From assembly GCA_000499405.2 (NCBI GenBank), contig HG738138.1, forward strand, positions 2,356,001 through 2,420,000: DNA of 64,000 nucleotides, written 5' to 3'. The notes beneath the pieces were generated by a model that did no database searches, had not been told where the DNA came from, and worked only from the letters and a program-made list of their open reading frames with translations. Positions 13,339 through 26,525 of the stretch are shown here, piece by piece. Position 1 is the first letter of the stretch. The number at the start of each line of letters is the position of its first letter. Made by a program: the position numbers and the translations under genes. Source of the DNA: Onchocerca volvulus (Eukaryota > Nematoda > Chromadorea > Rhabditida > Onchocercidae).

Positions 13339-13896
13339 CTAAAATACATTAATTACAATTTTTTGAAATACTAATAAATAATATGCGGTAAATATTTCAT
13401 ATCAAATCTATAACAAAATTATTTATCCTTTCTTTTGTTTTGTTAAATATTTGAATAATTGATGAAATTAATGATTGAATAAAAATTTTCGTCTGCGAAA
13501 AAAAAAAAATTGAATGATATAAAAATTTGAAATTTTTCCTAATCTCACTCTTTTTCGGGGTCATTTTTTGTGCAAAAAAAACTTTACAAACAAGATGAAA
13601 TATATGCAAATAAATATATGTCAACAAATCGATTCACATGTATCACCAAAAAAAAAAAAAAAAAAAAAAAGAATTAGGAAGTAAGAAAAAAGAAGGAAGG
13701 GAAAAAAATTAAAAGATGGAAATTAACAATTAGGAAATGGAAATCTTTTTTGGCATGATGGAAAGAAGTTTGACCTTGTCGTTAATTTGCAACTCATAGA
13801 ATTTAGGAGGAGGAAAAAAAAAGAGAAGAAATACCAACTGGACGAAAATATCATCATTGACCTATAGTGAGGTCACAGCAGTCACCTGATTTCAAC

Positions 13897-13920
13897 AGAT
13901 ATGACCTCGCGGTCATATCT
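13897..13920. repeat. Perfect inverted repeat, AGATATGACC / GGTCATATCT around TCGC
   Basis: Two 10-bp arms are separated by 4 bp. The arms contain TGACC/GGTCA half-sites like those of nuclear hormone receptors, arranged as an everted repeat. A further AGGTCA lies at 13870-13875. Function is inferred only. Confidence 0.6.
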
Positions 13921-14999
13921 TATGGATCAATATTGGACGGAAATGATTTTTGCAAGAATAGAATAATTCAAAATAGATATAATTGATGAAGGAAATGAAA
14001 ACTGTATAGCTATTAGTGAGCAAGCCGATAAAACATGTTAAAGAAGAAGATGAAAAAAAATGATAAATAAGCGCATGAAATGAATCAATCAAAATTGACA
14101 TTAACAATAAAAATACACGTGTTACGTGTATATAGATTCCACGTAATACATCTATTTACGTTTACGATTCTGAAATGAAAAAATATTCGGAGCAAATCAA
14201 AGTTGAAAAAGAATCGTTCCTTTCTTTTTCTTCTCAAACAAAGCTGAATTTAAAGAAAATACAATAAAAAAGTTTGCTTTAACAATGAAATGCTTTTAGA
14301 ATGACAAGTAATATATAAGCTGATAATGTTTGAAAACATGACTGATATAATTCATCAAATTCTTTGCTTAAATCAAAAATTTTTATTGTACTTTTTTTTC
14401 TCACAGAAAAAATTCGTTGCATTATGTTTTTATCATATCAAAACATTCAATTTATCACAATTTATCTGTCAATCATTCAAAATTCCTTCCTTTCCTTCTT
14501 TTTTTTTCTTATTATTATTGTCAAAATCAATTGTTGCATTATTGTCCAGCGTTAATAAGGTTGAAATTTTTATAATTTTATAAAATATACGTTTTAACGT
14601 AAATCAAATCAGCTATTTATAGCGTACGTGAAATTTCCAACGTGTAGGAATGCGTACGTGAGAATTGCAATGTATACGTGAGGAAATTGTAATGTAATCA
14701 TTTTAATGATTAGAGTAGTAGAGAAAAACCTAAAAATGAAAGGATAATGTTACCATTGAATGATTAAGCTGTTTTATAATAAATAATTTATGTATGTGAT
14801 AAAAATTTACGATGAATTACGGAAAAACAAAGAGAGAACTAGGAAATTATCATTGGAGAGGAGGAAATGTTAGAATGAGAAAGAAGCAAAGAGAGGAAGA
14901 GGAAGGAGAGAAGGGAAAAAAATGTTGTAAGCAATAGGAGAGGAGGGATAGAAATTGTCGTGTAAATGATCTGAGTATGAGCGTAGTCAGTGGAAAAAT

Positions 15000-15225
15000 G
15001 AATGAATGGATGAATGAATGAATGAGTGATTGAGTCAATGAGTAAACGGATGAATAAGCAGATAAGCGAATGGATGAACGAATGAACGAACGAACGAACG
15101 AAAGAATGAGTGAATGGAGGAATGGATGAATGAATGAATGACTGAATGAGTGAATGAATGAATGAATGATTGTATGAGTGAATGAACGAATGAGTGAATG
15201 AGTGATTGAATGAATGAATAACTGG
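15000..15225. repeat. Degenerate ATGA/TGAA tetranucleotide tract
   Basis: Near-continuous GAATGAATGA-type repeats with substitutions; read on the minus strand they create a spurious Ser-Phe-Ile-His repeat ORF. Confidence 0.9.
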
Positions 15226-18200
15226 AAGGAATTAAAAGGAATGATTTTCATTTTATTGAGATCATTTAGCTTGATTCATCTTTTTTCTTTACAATCAAAC
15301 AAAATTTACATTATTATTACTACTCTACGATTATCTAGCCATCTAAAATCGTTCTGTTGAAATTTTAGTCTTAACAATAATTACTTTCTAAGTGATAAGC
15401 AAAAAAAGAGTGAAGAAGGATGAGAAAAAAAGTGTAACAAATTTTTAATGGAATTAATTGGTTGACAAATTTTGAAACTTTTGAAAATAATTTTGGAAAA
15501 ATGAAAAATTTTTTTTTTCGAAAAGAATTTTAAATAATAAATTGTAAAAAAGAAGTAATATTTTATTATATACGTAATATTTTAGTATTTTATTATTTAT
15601 TATATATAGTAATATTTTATTATATACGAAAGAGCATAATCGTAAATATTTATAATAAAAGGATATTGTATTGAATAATTCCATTAAAATATTACTATAT
15701 AATGATTAGTAATTAGATTAGTAATTAATGATTAGTAATTAGAACAATGCAATGATAGTGATTAAGATTCTTATCGTTTATCTTATCATCGACATGAATG
15801 TCGGAATTACCCGTAAAGATAAGATAGATGATAGAGCAATTTGAAAAAAAAAGCATATGAAGATAAGAAAATTTTTAAACTTATAACATTATTATTTACT
15901 AATCCATTATCATCGGTTAGCTAGTTAAAATTGAAAAAAATTCAACGGAAATAACTAATGCAGAATTTACAAAAAAAAAAAAATTCTTTATCAAGTTTTA
16001 TTACCATTTAATGAATTCTTCAACGAATAGTATTTTAATATCAATTATTCCGAAAGCAGAAACAAAGAAGGTTCTTATTTTTTTTTTTTGAAGTAGTAAA
16101 GAAACAAGAATTACTTAATGAAAAAATAAATCAAGAATAGATATAAATTGAGAAGGAATAATGCGATAAAAGGACGTGGATAAAAAAGTAGAATAGATGA
16201 GATGTAGTAGTCAGTATAATATGATCGGATTGAAATGGAAATAAAATGGACACTAAATCCTACTTTTGTTTTAAATTATATTTTTTGAATCCTTGAAATT
16301 CAATCCTTTCTCTATTTTTTTCCCCTCCTTGAAACATCGGCAAATTTCTTAAAAAAAAATTAAACTATTTAATCGTATGATAGTAATGAGGTATTTGTCG
16401 AACAGATTTTGCCTTATAATTTAATCATTCAATAAAGTTTTTATGAAAAAATTTTTTACCATCATATGTCTATTTTATTATCCTAATTATTATTTTATAA
16501 TTATATATGCAAGAACTTTGTCAAAAAACTAAAAAAAACGAAACTTCTCTTTTTAAAACTTTCTCAAATATTTTATACATTCAATGGAAAAGTATGCTTG
16601 AAATTAATTAGTTAAGTAATAATAATATTAGATGATGGGAAACTTTTTTTTTTTATATTAAACATTTAAAAAATTTGGAAAAATATTTCCAGAAATTGGA
16701 TACTTTAATTTGTTACAAATTAATATTTAAAGATTGTATTTAGGGTATATGTTGATCTGTAAACAATAATTCGATCTATAAATCTGTAAACAATAATTTA
16801 CACAAAAAATTTATGTCCGAGAATTAATATTGTAATTGTTATGCTCAAAGAAAAATATTTCATCGTAAAATTTTTTCTATCATTGAAGAAATTCCTTTAA
16901 AATTTTAAAAAAGGAAACTATGACAGGAATGAAGATATATTAATGCTATTAATAGTTACACATTTATTGATTAATCCAGAATAAAATTTGAAGCAAAAGC
17001 GGAATAATATTCCACTTCTCTTTTCAAAAAATAAAAATAAATAAATAAAAAAAACGAACAAAATGGAATAGCAAGAAAAACAACGCATGGAAATTTTATA
17101 GGTATTGAAAACTCGAACAATCTCATCCAAATTCTTTGGATGATTCAAAAATGTATTGCTTTGAATAAATTGAACAAAAAAAAAAATTTTAGCTTTCATG
17201 AAATATCATTGAATTATTCGTCTCGAATTTATGATTGATTATTCTATTTCTCTTTTTGTTTCATTCAGTATATTCGACAAAGTACGAAATTATTCGAAAT
17301 TCTAAAAAAAATATGATTGATTGAATTTATCAAATAATTGAATGCACAATTAATTGGAACTTTTTGATAAAAAATTATGGAAAATATTTGATAATAAATG
17401 AATTATTCAAATTTATCTAATTCTACTAGCAAAATTGCATATGTAAATTAAATCGTAAACAAATAATTTCCAATTGTTTTTTATATAATGTGTTATAAAT
17501 ATTTTATTTACACCTAATTTTACAAATCATACAAATCAATAACTTTTCCATTTGTTTGTTTGAGTTCTTATAGTTTAAATTGTTTATTGTCATAGGAAAT
17601 GATAGTTTGATTAAGCATCATCAATTTGACATTTAAGCTAATGCTTAGGAAAACTTTCGAATGGTATAATTTTGTTAGAGTGAACAATTACAAATCAATT
17701 TTGTGAGAATAAACAATTACTAATTAGAAGTAATATGAGCAATAAAGCTTAATAAAGAAGAAAAAAAAAGTGATGTATTCAAATACAAATTTAACGCAAA
17801 ATAAACAAAAGACATTTCTTAATTATTTTTATCAATTTAACAGTTGTTAAGATAATGTTAAATGAGAAATGAATCATAACTACGACCAATTTAATATATG
17901 AAATGAATAGAATTTTTGAATCTTTTATAATTTCATTATATTATCTACCTGCATACCTATTACAGGAGAGTTTTTAATATGGGTAATATACCCAAAATAC
18001 TCATGAAAAATGTGCTCAAAATAAAGGTGAAAATTTTCATTTGAAATAGTTAAATACATGCATTCAATATAAATGATAATAATTTGTGCAATTAAATTTA
18101 TAACAAAAACGATCGATAAAATGTATATTAAAGGTAAACTGTGTATATTCACCTGTATATTCAAGGTATTAAAAAATACCTTTAAAGTAAAAAAAAAAAA

Positions 18201-19662
18201 AATATTTTGAGTATAATAGGAAATAATGTTAAGTTATTTGCTTCAATGATTTCAATGTTTACAGTAGCTAAGCAGGCAAATAAAAATATAATTAATTCCG
18301 GTATTTTGCAAAATAAATGGCAAAGAAAATTGTACAGCAAACATTACGGTATATTTAATTCCATTTAAATCACTTTCTTCGTTTTTCCTTATTCATTTTA
18401 ATTTAAAATATTGAAATATTTGTGGAGAAAACACGAAAGTTTTATTTTTGAATTCCGAAAATTTTTAAAGCGTTGATTCATATGATGATAAGAAATAGGA
18501 AGAAAATTTGAAATGATTAATTAAGAACATATAAGAAGGAAGTAAATGAATTAAGTGCTGCATAAAATTTATAATTTTTTGTGTATATTAATATCTTAGA
18601 CAAGTTTATTAATTAGGAAAAATTACTAAATTAATGATCAAATTATTTAACATACATCACTATACATGTAATCACTCTGATAAATCACTTGACATTTATC
18701 ATTATATCTATGTCACTTTGCTAACTATTGACAATTTGATATATGTATTGATATTTTTGCATCAAATATTATAACTATTTCAATCATTCATTCAAAAACT
18801 TTGATGAAAAATGGCATAAAATGAGTAAAAAGATGTGAACAAGTTTGTTAACATCTTTTTTACTACAGAAACTTTTCGTCGTTGTCCTATTTTTCAACAA
18901 CTGCTAACAATCATTTTCAATAGAACAATGAAAAAATCAATCATTCAAGTTTTCAAACTTTTTCGGATGTTTCTAAAATAGAACTGTTCATTTATCACAA
19001 GTATTTTAATCTTAAGATTATTTCTAAAATTTCTATCTTTCCTTTCAATTCTTTCATTAATATTTCTTAACTATCATTTGCTTTATTTCTCATTCACAAA
19101 TTACAACAATATATGTAGATTGATAAGGGTATAAAAATTTCGAATATTATGTTATAGCAAATATCGCCTTGAAAGATATATCTAATTACTTGAATTAAAT
19201 TTTAATTTTTCAAAATATTTTAGATTCTGAAAAAATTTTTAGATTCTTCAATTATTTATAGGCTTTCTCAACGGATTTGTGCAATAAAATGCACATATTT
19301 CGAATTGTTGCTCCATTTTTATTCTTTTCAAAAAGTATCATTTATTGTTAGAATAAAAAAAAAAAAAAAAAAAAAGAAAAAAAAAAGAAAGAAAAGATGA
19401 AATCATTGATTAGTGCATTTATGATTTTAAGAATTTTACATTCATTTTAAAATTGGCTCTATTATCTTGCTATCTTCTTGCTCTCATAATAGGCATTTCT
19501 ACTAATCCATTCATAACTTATAATGCAGCAGCAATATTTTCTATTTAAATACTCAAATATTAATTAATATTTTTAATTTGAAATGAGAAATGAATTCCAT
19601 CAATTTTATGACAATTTTAAGAGAGCAAAAAAAAAAAAAAAAGAAAGAAAGAAAAGAAATTG

Positions 19663-19687
19663 TTCGGTAGTGCTTGCACTATCCGAA
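19663..19687. repeat. Inverted repeat in a locally GC-rich patch
   Basis: TTCGGTAGTGC pairs with GCACTATCCGAA with a single bulged T and a two-base centre. It is followed at 19729-19745 by a direct repeat of ATGCGCGCA. This is the most GC-rich spot in about 15 kb. Confidence 0.6.
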
Positions 19688-19728
19688 AAATTGTGAATAA
19701 TGCAACAGCAAGTTGCATCAAACGATCG

Positions 19729-21171
19729 ATGCGCGCAATGCGCGCAAATATGCCATCGCTTCATGTCGGCGCAAATTGTAAATGGTTAACCGGTTTTATT
19801 TTATTTTATAGCTTTTTTTTTTTTCGTTTTTTTTTTCTTGACAAAATTTCAAAGATTTTTAGAAATATTTTGAATTTTAAACGAATTTTTTTTGTCGGAA
19901 GAAATTTTGAAAAAAAAATAAATAAAATTCATTCATAATATCTTAATTGTAGTTAGTTTCATTTTTTTCTTTTTTTTTATAAATTCCTTTTTTTTTTCTA
20001 AAATAAATTTTGAAAAAAAAAAAGAAAAAAAGAGAAATTTTAAGTCTATCGTTTATTACGGAAAAAGTGAAAAGGATAAAAAAAATATATATATATATAT
20101 TTGAATGGATGACATATGAAGTGACAATGAATTTGGTCTTTCAGGAGTAGAATAGATGCTTTTCCGTTTTTAGAGGTCATTTCATTCAAATCCGAATACA
20201 ACATAATATATATCCTCCTCCTTTCCTTTTCCTGAAAAAAAAAAAAAAGGAAGGAGAGAGAGAGGAAGAGAGAGAGAAATGAAAGATGAAATACGAAAAT
20301 TGAAAATTTATATCCGTTGTTAATAATGATGATATTGTCCATCTAATAAATTATATCATTGTGAGAGAAAGAAAATTGATTCGAAACAATGCTAACAATT
20401 GATTGATCAATTTTCAAGTGCGCTCTCAAAGACCTTCAATTATGATCGGTAATGTTATTTCTTATCGTTCCCAACTCGTCGTCGTCCTTCGAAATGGAAC
20501 AAAAGGTAAATTAAGCAGACAAAAAGAAAAACCTTCGATGATTGATCGATTAATGAACAATCTTACTGAAATTATGAGAATGTGAAAAATGAAGTACCAA
20601 TAAGCACTTATCGGGTCATTCAGATCGGAAGTTCCATTAGTATGCTATCAGGTCATTCAGTTTAAAGTACCCATCGGATGGGTCATTCAGTTTGAAGTAT
20701 TATCAATCAGCGTATCATCGAATCATTCAGCTTAAAGTATCCATCAATTCTCTTGGGTCCTTTAGCTTGCGATACCTATCAATTTCTATCAGGTCAATTA
20801 GCTTGAGATACCTATCAATATTATTGCGTCATTCAGTTTGAAATAATTATCAGTCTACTGAATTATCTGGTATAATCATCTCCTGATGATTTTAAATAAC
20901 CATATATTCAAGTATTCATTTCCTGAATTTATGGTACTAATCGTTCAACTGGTTTACCTGATTTATCTTGACACACCTGATGAATCAATGATAGCTTTAC
21001 TTTCAGATCTTTACGATTTTACAGAAAATCGAACCATTTTTACTTCAAATACTTCAATAAGGCAGGTAACTGAGGTGAAATTTTGCAAAAGTGTCACAGT
21101 TTGGAAAAATTTCAATACATGAATTTAATTTTCTTGAAAGCTTTCAGCTAAATGTGATCCAAATGAGATAA
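19729..21171 (+). CDS. Candidate small four-exon gene nested on the opposite strand
   Basis: Exons 19729-19777, 20419-20505, 21007-21065 and 21148-21171 (stop TAA) join through GT..AG introns with matching phases (1,1,0) and would encode 72 residues. The start is the ATG in the GC-rich patch. The translation includes SIMIGNVISYRSQLVVVLRN and LYDFTENRTIFTSNTSIRQ, which have unusually balanced composition for this region. Donors GTAAAT and GTAACT and acceptors CTTTCAG are good. The second intron holds the tandem array at 20607-20863. I recognise no family, and chance assembly of short open pieces in AT-rich DNA is a real alternative. Confidence 0.28.
20607..20863. repeat. Degenerate tandem array, about seven units of roughly 36 bp
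   Basis: Units resemble TATCAGGTCATTCAGTTTAA followed by AGTACCCATCAAT. The GTCATTCAG-like core recurs with starts at 20616, 20653, 20683, 20723, 20758, 20794 and 20829, giving spacings of 30-40 bp. Units have diverged by substitutions and small indels. Confidence 0.85.
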
Positions 21172-22960
21172 TTTGACGGAAAAGAAATAATCCTTCTTTT
21201 AAAGCAAAAAAAAGGAACAGAAAGTTTTATTCTTGATAGAGAACACAAAAAAAGAAATAAATCGATAAATATTTATTTTCATTTCTCAATTATATTTGTA
21301 AATAATGTTAAATACGATAGCACTCAAATAATCTACCTTTCGATAAAATGCCGCATGCATAACTCTTCTGCTCTCTAATTGCATGATACTTGATAATATT
21401 AACAAACAGAACTTAATTACTGAAATATCACACTATTATTATCATTATTATTATTGCTATTGTTATTATTATTATTGTAATAGTACTATTATTATTGTAT
21501 CGATTAAATTACTTAGCTCCGAGCATTTATAATATAGTTCATTAGATTTTACGATATTTGAAATCAAAAAAAAAAGATAGATAAGGGAGAAGAGGAAAGA
21601 AGAAGGAAAAGATAATAATAACTTTTCATTAAATTTATCAAATTTTTTTTTTTTTTTTTCTAAAGAGAATGAGCAATTTCTAAATAGAATGAGCAAATTC
21701 ATTATTGTAATTTAATTTACAATAACTCGTAGAAAAATAATTGAATAAAATTTGGCAATGAAAGATCAAAAGTTCTCTTTCAAACGCACAATATTTCGAA
21801 GTTTTTTTCTTTTTTTTTTATCGTCTATTTTCTCTAAATTATTTTCTCGTCTTTTGTAGGAAATCCCGGAAATCCTGATAAAATCATTTAATAGTTTCGG
21901 AGAAAAAGTATCAAATTTTTTTTGGGGGGGAAGAGAGAAAAATAAACATAAGATCTATCGTTCAAATTTCATTGCCGAAATGTGTCTGCTGCTAAAATAA
22001 ACTTTATATGCCAAGCCACAATGAAAGAAAACCACGAAAAAAAAAAAGTTTTGCAAAAATTTCTATAAATATTTCAAATTCATTGTTATGATGAAAAAAA
22101 AAAAAAAAGTTGAAAAAAATGTAAAACTGTGAAATTTTTTTTTTAATAAAAGCTTAACTTAATTACTCGACCTTGTATGCAAATTTTTGTCTCCTTTTTT
22201 TTTTTTTAATTTTTGGAAGATTATTAATTATCTATTCGCTAATTGCGGCCTATTTTTCTGCTATTTTCCGCACAATCTTTGTGATATATCAAGAAAAAGA
22301 ATAAAATTACACTTTCCAATATTCTGGAATATATTGAAACAAATTAGAATGCAAGTAGATAAAGGAGTTTCTAAATTACACTTAAAATTCTTCGTCAAAT
22401 TATAAGCAATTAATCATGAATGATAATTGTAAACAATGAAATCATACATAGTGTTGCTGGAATTTTTGATCAAACCGTTGAAATAAAACTTGAATTAATT
22501 AATTTCATATTTGATAGATTAAATAGAAAGATATTCAGGATGAAAAGGGAGTGAAAAGATGAAGGAACTTTATTTCTAACTAATATCAGAATTAGAATAT
22601 CATTGTTTCTATGGGATCAACAAAATCAGAATTATTGGGAATAGAGAGAAAAAAAAGAAATTGTCTTTTTTTTTTTTTTGGAGTAACACTGTTTCTATAA
22701 AATCAACATATCAGAATTGTTAGAATATTGTTGAATTTTTATTGGATTGCAAAAATCCTAATCAGTGATAACAATAAATCAATATAATAAGTATGAAACT
22801 ATCAGTGATCTCGTGATCAGCGAATATGAAAGATGAATTTATCAAAATTTTGTTCTTCCGATTATTTTTTAAAATCATTACCGTTTACTTTTTAATTAAC
22901 AATTGATAGCTTATCAGAATAAACAATGTATACTATTCACGTACGTAAGCATATGTTACG

Positions 22961-23135
22961 TTAAATGACTGGTTTTTGATAACCTTTATAATCAAAAAGG
23001 CATGAACATGAAGATAAAATGCTTTTATCGATCATATTTTCATTAGTAGTACTCCCTTTACTAGATATAACACGTCTCATTCCCGAGATATCACAATGGA
23101 CTAGAATATGATATGAGTTAGAACATCTCGAAATT
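22961..23135 (-). CDS. Weak candidate terminal exon, unknown protein
   Basis: Behind an AATATCCAG acceptor an open frame of 57 codons runs to TAA, containing SNSYHILVHCDISGMRRVIS and NENMIDKSILSSCSCLFDY. Its Ser/Cys/Gly content is unlike the Phe/Ile/Lys-rich chance frames nearby, but no partner exon was found and no family is recognised. It is within the range expected by chance in a window this size. Confidence 0.2.
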
Positions 23136-24478
23136 CTGGATATTATCATTGATAAATGTTAAATATGTGTATTTCTGATTATGTTATCATTCGATAAATT
23201 TAAAATCTTTCTTAATTCTTCAAATCATACAATAAATTCGCATTGTTTAATCTTAGCTTCATTTTAAAAATGAAATAAATTTGTTGATAATTTATAAGAG
23301 CAAAAAATTTCTGATTGAAAAAATAAATTTGTAATCGAAATAGTAAAAAAGCAAAAATCGAAAGAATTATATTTTATAATATAAATTTGAAATTAAATTT
23401 TACATTAAGTCTAAATTTGAAATTTAGCATTATATTAAGTTTGAAGTATTTATATTTCAAAATTTAAAAATTTCCATATAATTGCCAGAAAAAGAGAATT
23501 ATGTGAAAAGGCAAAAGAAATAAATGCGATAGATTGATAAAGCCTTCATATTATAAAATAATTCTTTCATTAAATATAAAAAGTATGAGAATATTCAGAA
23601 ATATGAAATTACAGTACTTCAAAACTGGTTTAAATACATCTGAGCATTTATATAATCTAGTAAAGAAACCTTTGTATTTCTAACAAATGCATTCCAATTC
23701 CATTCCTGTAAATAGTTTCTGATTTAATTAAAAAATTTGAAATGTAAGAATAACGAGGAATCTAAATGAAACGCACTGCTGCTTCTGCTAATTGGAATAA
23801 TTATTAGGTGGAATTAAAGATAATACTTTTCATTTTCAAAATCTTTTAAGTTTGATCTTTTTTTGATGCTTTAAGGAAGAAATGCGAATTGTTATGATGA
23901 AATTTAAAAAATGACAAATTCAACGTATTGAATTATAAAATAAATTTAGGAATTAAATTCGCACAACAGCAAAATATGAATTTGTCATGAAAATAAGACT
24001 AGAAATGATTGTCTAAAAGTAATTTTAATAAAAGTGGAAGGAGAAAGAATTAAAAAAAAAAAAAGAAATGCGTATATTTAAAAATTGCAGAATAAGATGA
24101 AAATATATATAAATTTTCAAAAAAAGAATCAATCTTATGATCCTATGATGCCAATTTCTTTAATTTTTTTTTTTTTTTCGTATAAATGCATCAAAAAACG
24201 AAAAAAAATAACGGAACAGAAAAGGATGAAATTGAACAATAACAATTTTCTAAAGTCTATCAAAATTTTTTTTTAATTTCGAGCAAATTGACCTGAAAAA
24301 TGTGAATGGAAAATTTTGCAATATAATTTGGTTTAGAAAAAAAAAAAAAAAATGGGAAAGTTGATGCAAATTTAATGGAAAAAAACACAAAATAATAATA
24401 AATGAGTAAAAAGCTGAAGTTAGTATAGGTGTAACAAGAAAAAATACAACAATTTTAAAAATTGATATAATTTTAAAA

Positions 24479-24815
24479 TTGAAATGTAATTATTAAAATT
24501 ATGAAATTATTACATTTTAAGTTAGCATTATTATTTGATAAAAATGAATTCCTATCCAATTTCGCATTATTATTGGGTAAAAAATGAATGAATTAATTGT
24601 ATGTCATTGAAGTTCATAACTTTGAAATTGAAATGAAATTATTCCATTTCAATTTATTAGTATTATTTGACAAAAAATGAATTAATTAATGTAAGATATT
24701 AAGGTTTATAATTTTGAAACTGAAATGAAATTATTCCATTTCTCTTACTTTTTCATTTGCTATTCTATTTTCAATTTAGTACAATTATTCAATGAAAAAT
24801 GAATTAATTAGATTT
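24479..24815. repeat. Three decayed tandem segments
   Basis: Segments near 24479, 24618 and 24711 share a TTGAAAYTGAAATGAAATTATT-like core, and each ends in a variant of AAAAATGAATTAATTA. Confidence 0.6.
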
Positions 24816-25865
24816 AGTTTATTTCCTGTTTCAACGTGTTATAATGTATAAATATAAATGTTTTGTTTCGAAATTCCTATTTATCGCTCTGAAATCATCA
24901 ATAAAATATTCATTATGAACTATTCATTGCTTCCGGTGTCAGAATAACTATTCAATTCATCATTTAAATTAATATAACTTTTAATTCTGAATTGAATAAT
25001 AATAATTAACAAAATAAAAATCATTTGAAGAAATAAAAAGAAATTACAAGAATAGAAAAGGAAAGGTTGAATATTAATGCAAAATAAAATTTTTGGAAAA
25101 AACTTAGAAATTTAATTAGCATATAAATGAATTGTTGTAAATATTAATAGAATAACTTGAAAAAGTAATATATATTTCATTCACTATAGCAAAACATTAA
25201 AGTATAATAACTTGAAGCATTAATTTAAAGTCCAAAAAAAAAAAAAAAAAAAAAAAAAAACGAAAGACTTATAAAGTGTTACGTTATGGTATTGATAAGC
25301 TGAATATTTGTTCAAAATGAAATATTTTAAGATAAAAAAAAAAATCACAGATACTAATAAAGTGATTGATAACATTAATTATCACTGATAATGAGGTATA
25401 AATTATAGATTCAACAAGCAACGATACATATTTATCAATTAGTCTTCTAATGATCAATTTCAACTTATCATAATGTGACACATTTTTGTCCTCATTACAT
25501 TTATCATTTGGGGATAATTATATTTTTAATAATTTATAACAGTTTGCTAAATTAATATCGAATAATAGAAAAAAACAAAAAAACAAAAGAGAAAGATGAG
25601 AAGTTATATTTGTGTAAAAATTATAAATGAGATAAAGGTTACATAAAAAAGAATTCATATTTTATTTGAAATGTGAAATAATTCACCTTTAATTCCTCAA
25701 ATTATAGAAGAAAAAGCAGGTATCTGTGCGTAATTAAATATGGAAACAGGTATTTAACCTACTACAAACCACCATCGAATTCATTCTTAATAATTGGCAA
25801 TAATATTAATAAAGAGCAACTTTTACCTGTCACGATATTGTTATTATTATTAGCAAACTGTTATT

Positions 25866-25881
25866 ATTATTTGTGACAATA

Positions 25882-25936
<55 letters not shown>

Positions 25937-25980
25937 CATTATTAAATTATTATTATTAAATTATTATTATTATTATTGTT
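25866..25980. repeat. TTA/ATT trinucleotide microsatellite
   Basis: A nearly uninterrupted TTA repeat at 25885-25950 continues with interruptions to about 25980. Confidence 0.9.
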
Positions 25981-26492
25981 ACTTAACTAATGAATAATCT
26001 ATCAATTGTTAATTGACTCAGTAATTCATTCATAAATAATTAAGCAACTAACTAATTCATTGTTAATTTCAACAAATAGTAAGACTATTATATTTTCAAT
26101 GATAAACTGTTTTATTTGGTTACTGAATTTTTGATTTTAATTTAATTTTTAGTTTAATTTATGGCGAAAAAAAATTCCAATTTTAGTTGATATAATTATA
26201 GAATTTGAATGAAAGATAGAAAAAGATAATATAAAATATTTATTTCTATTTGATATATTTTAACAATTGCTTCGACAACTTCGAGAACGATAAATTAAGG
26301 ATTTGAATGATTAAGGTGACCTTGATAAGATGATTTTATTGAATATATTTGGCTCATTATCCGTTATTAGACACATTTAAGGCAGGTCGAATTTGGTTTT
26401 AATTCTTATTTGGAATACTGCTAAAAGAAAATATCAACATCAATTTTTTTTTTCCTCTTACCTAAATATTTTCATAGAACAAAGGAATGAAT

Positions 26493-26525
<33 letters not shown>

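Larger units (their letters stand above)
13339..19728. other. AT-rich, repeat-bearing DNA (putative giant intron or intergenic), left part
   Basis: No convincing exon on either strand. Contents noted: a perfect 10-bp-arm palindrome at 13897-13920, an ACGTG cluster at 14626-14680, an ATGA-type tetranucleotide tract at 15000-15220, A/T homopolymers, and a GC-richer patch at 19662-19780. Open frames here translate to Phe/Ile/Tyr/Lys-rich low-complexity peptides and are not supported. Confidence 0.5.

Noticed and set aside
14850..15251. 133-codon minus-strand Ser-Phe-Ile-His repeat ORF
   Set aside because: Produced by the ATGA tetranucleotide tract; no splice context and no non-repeat coding part.
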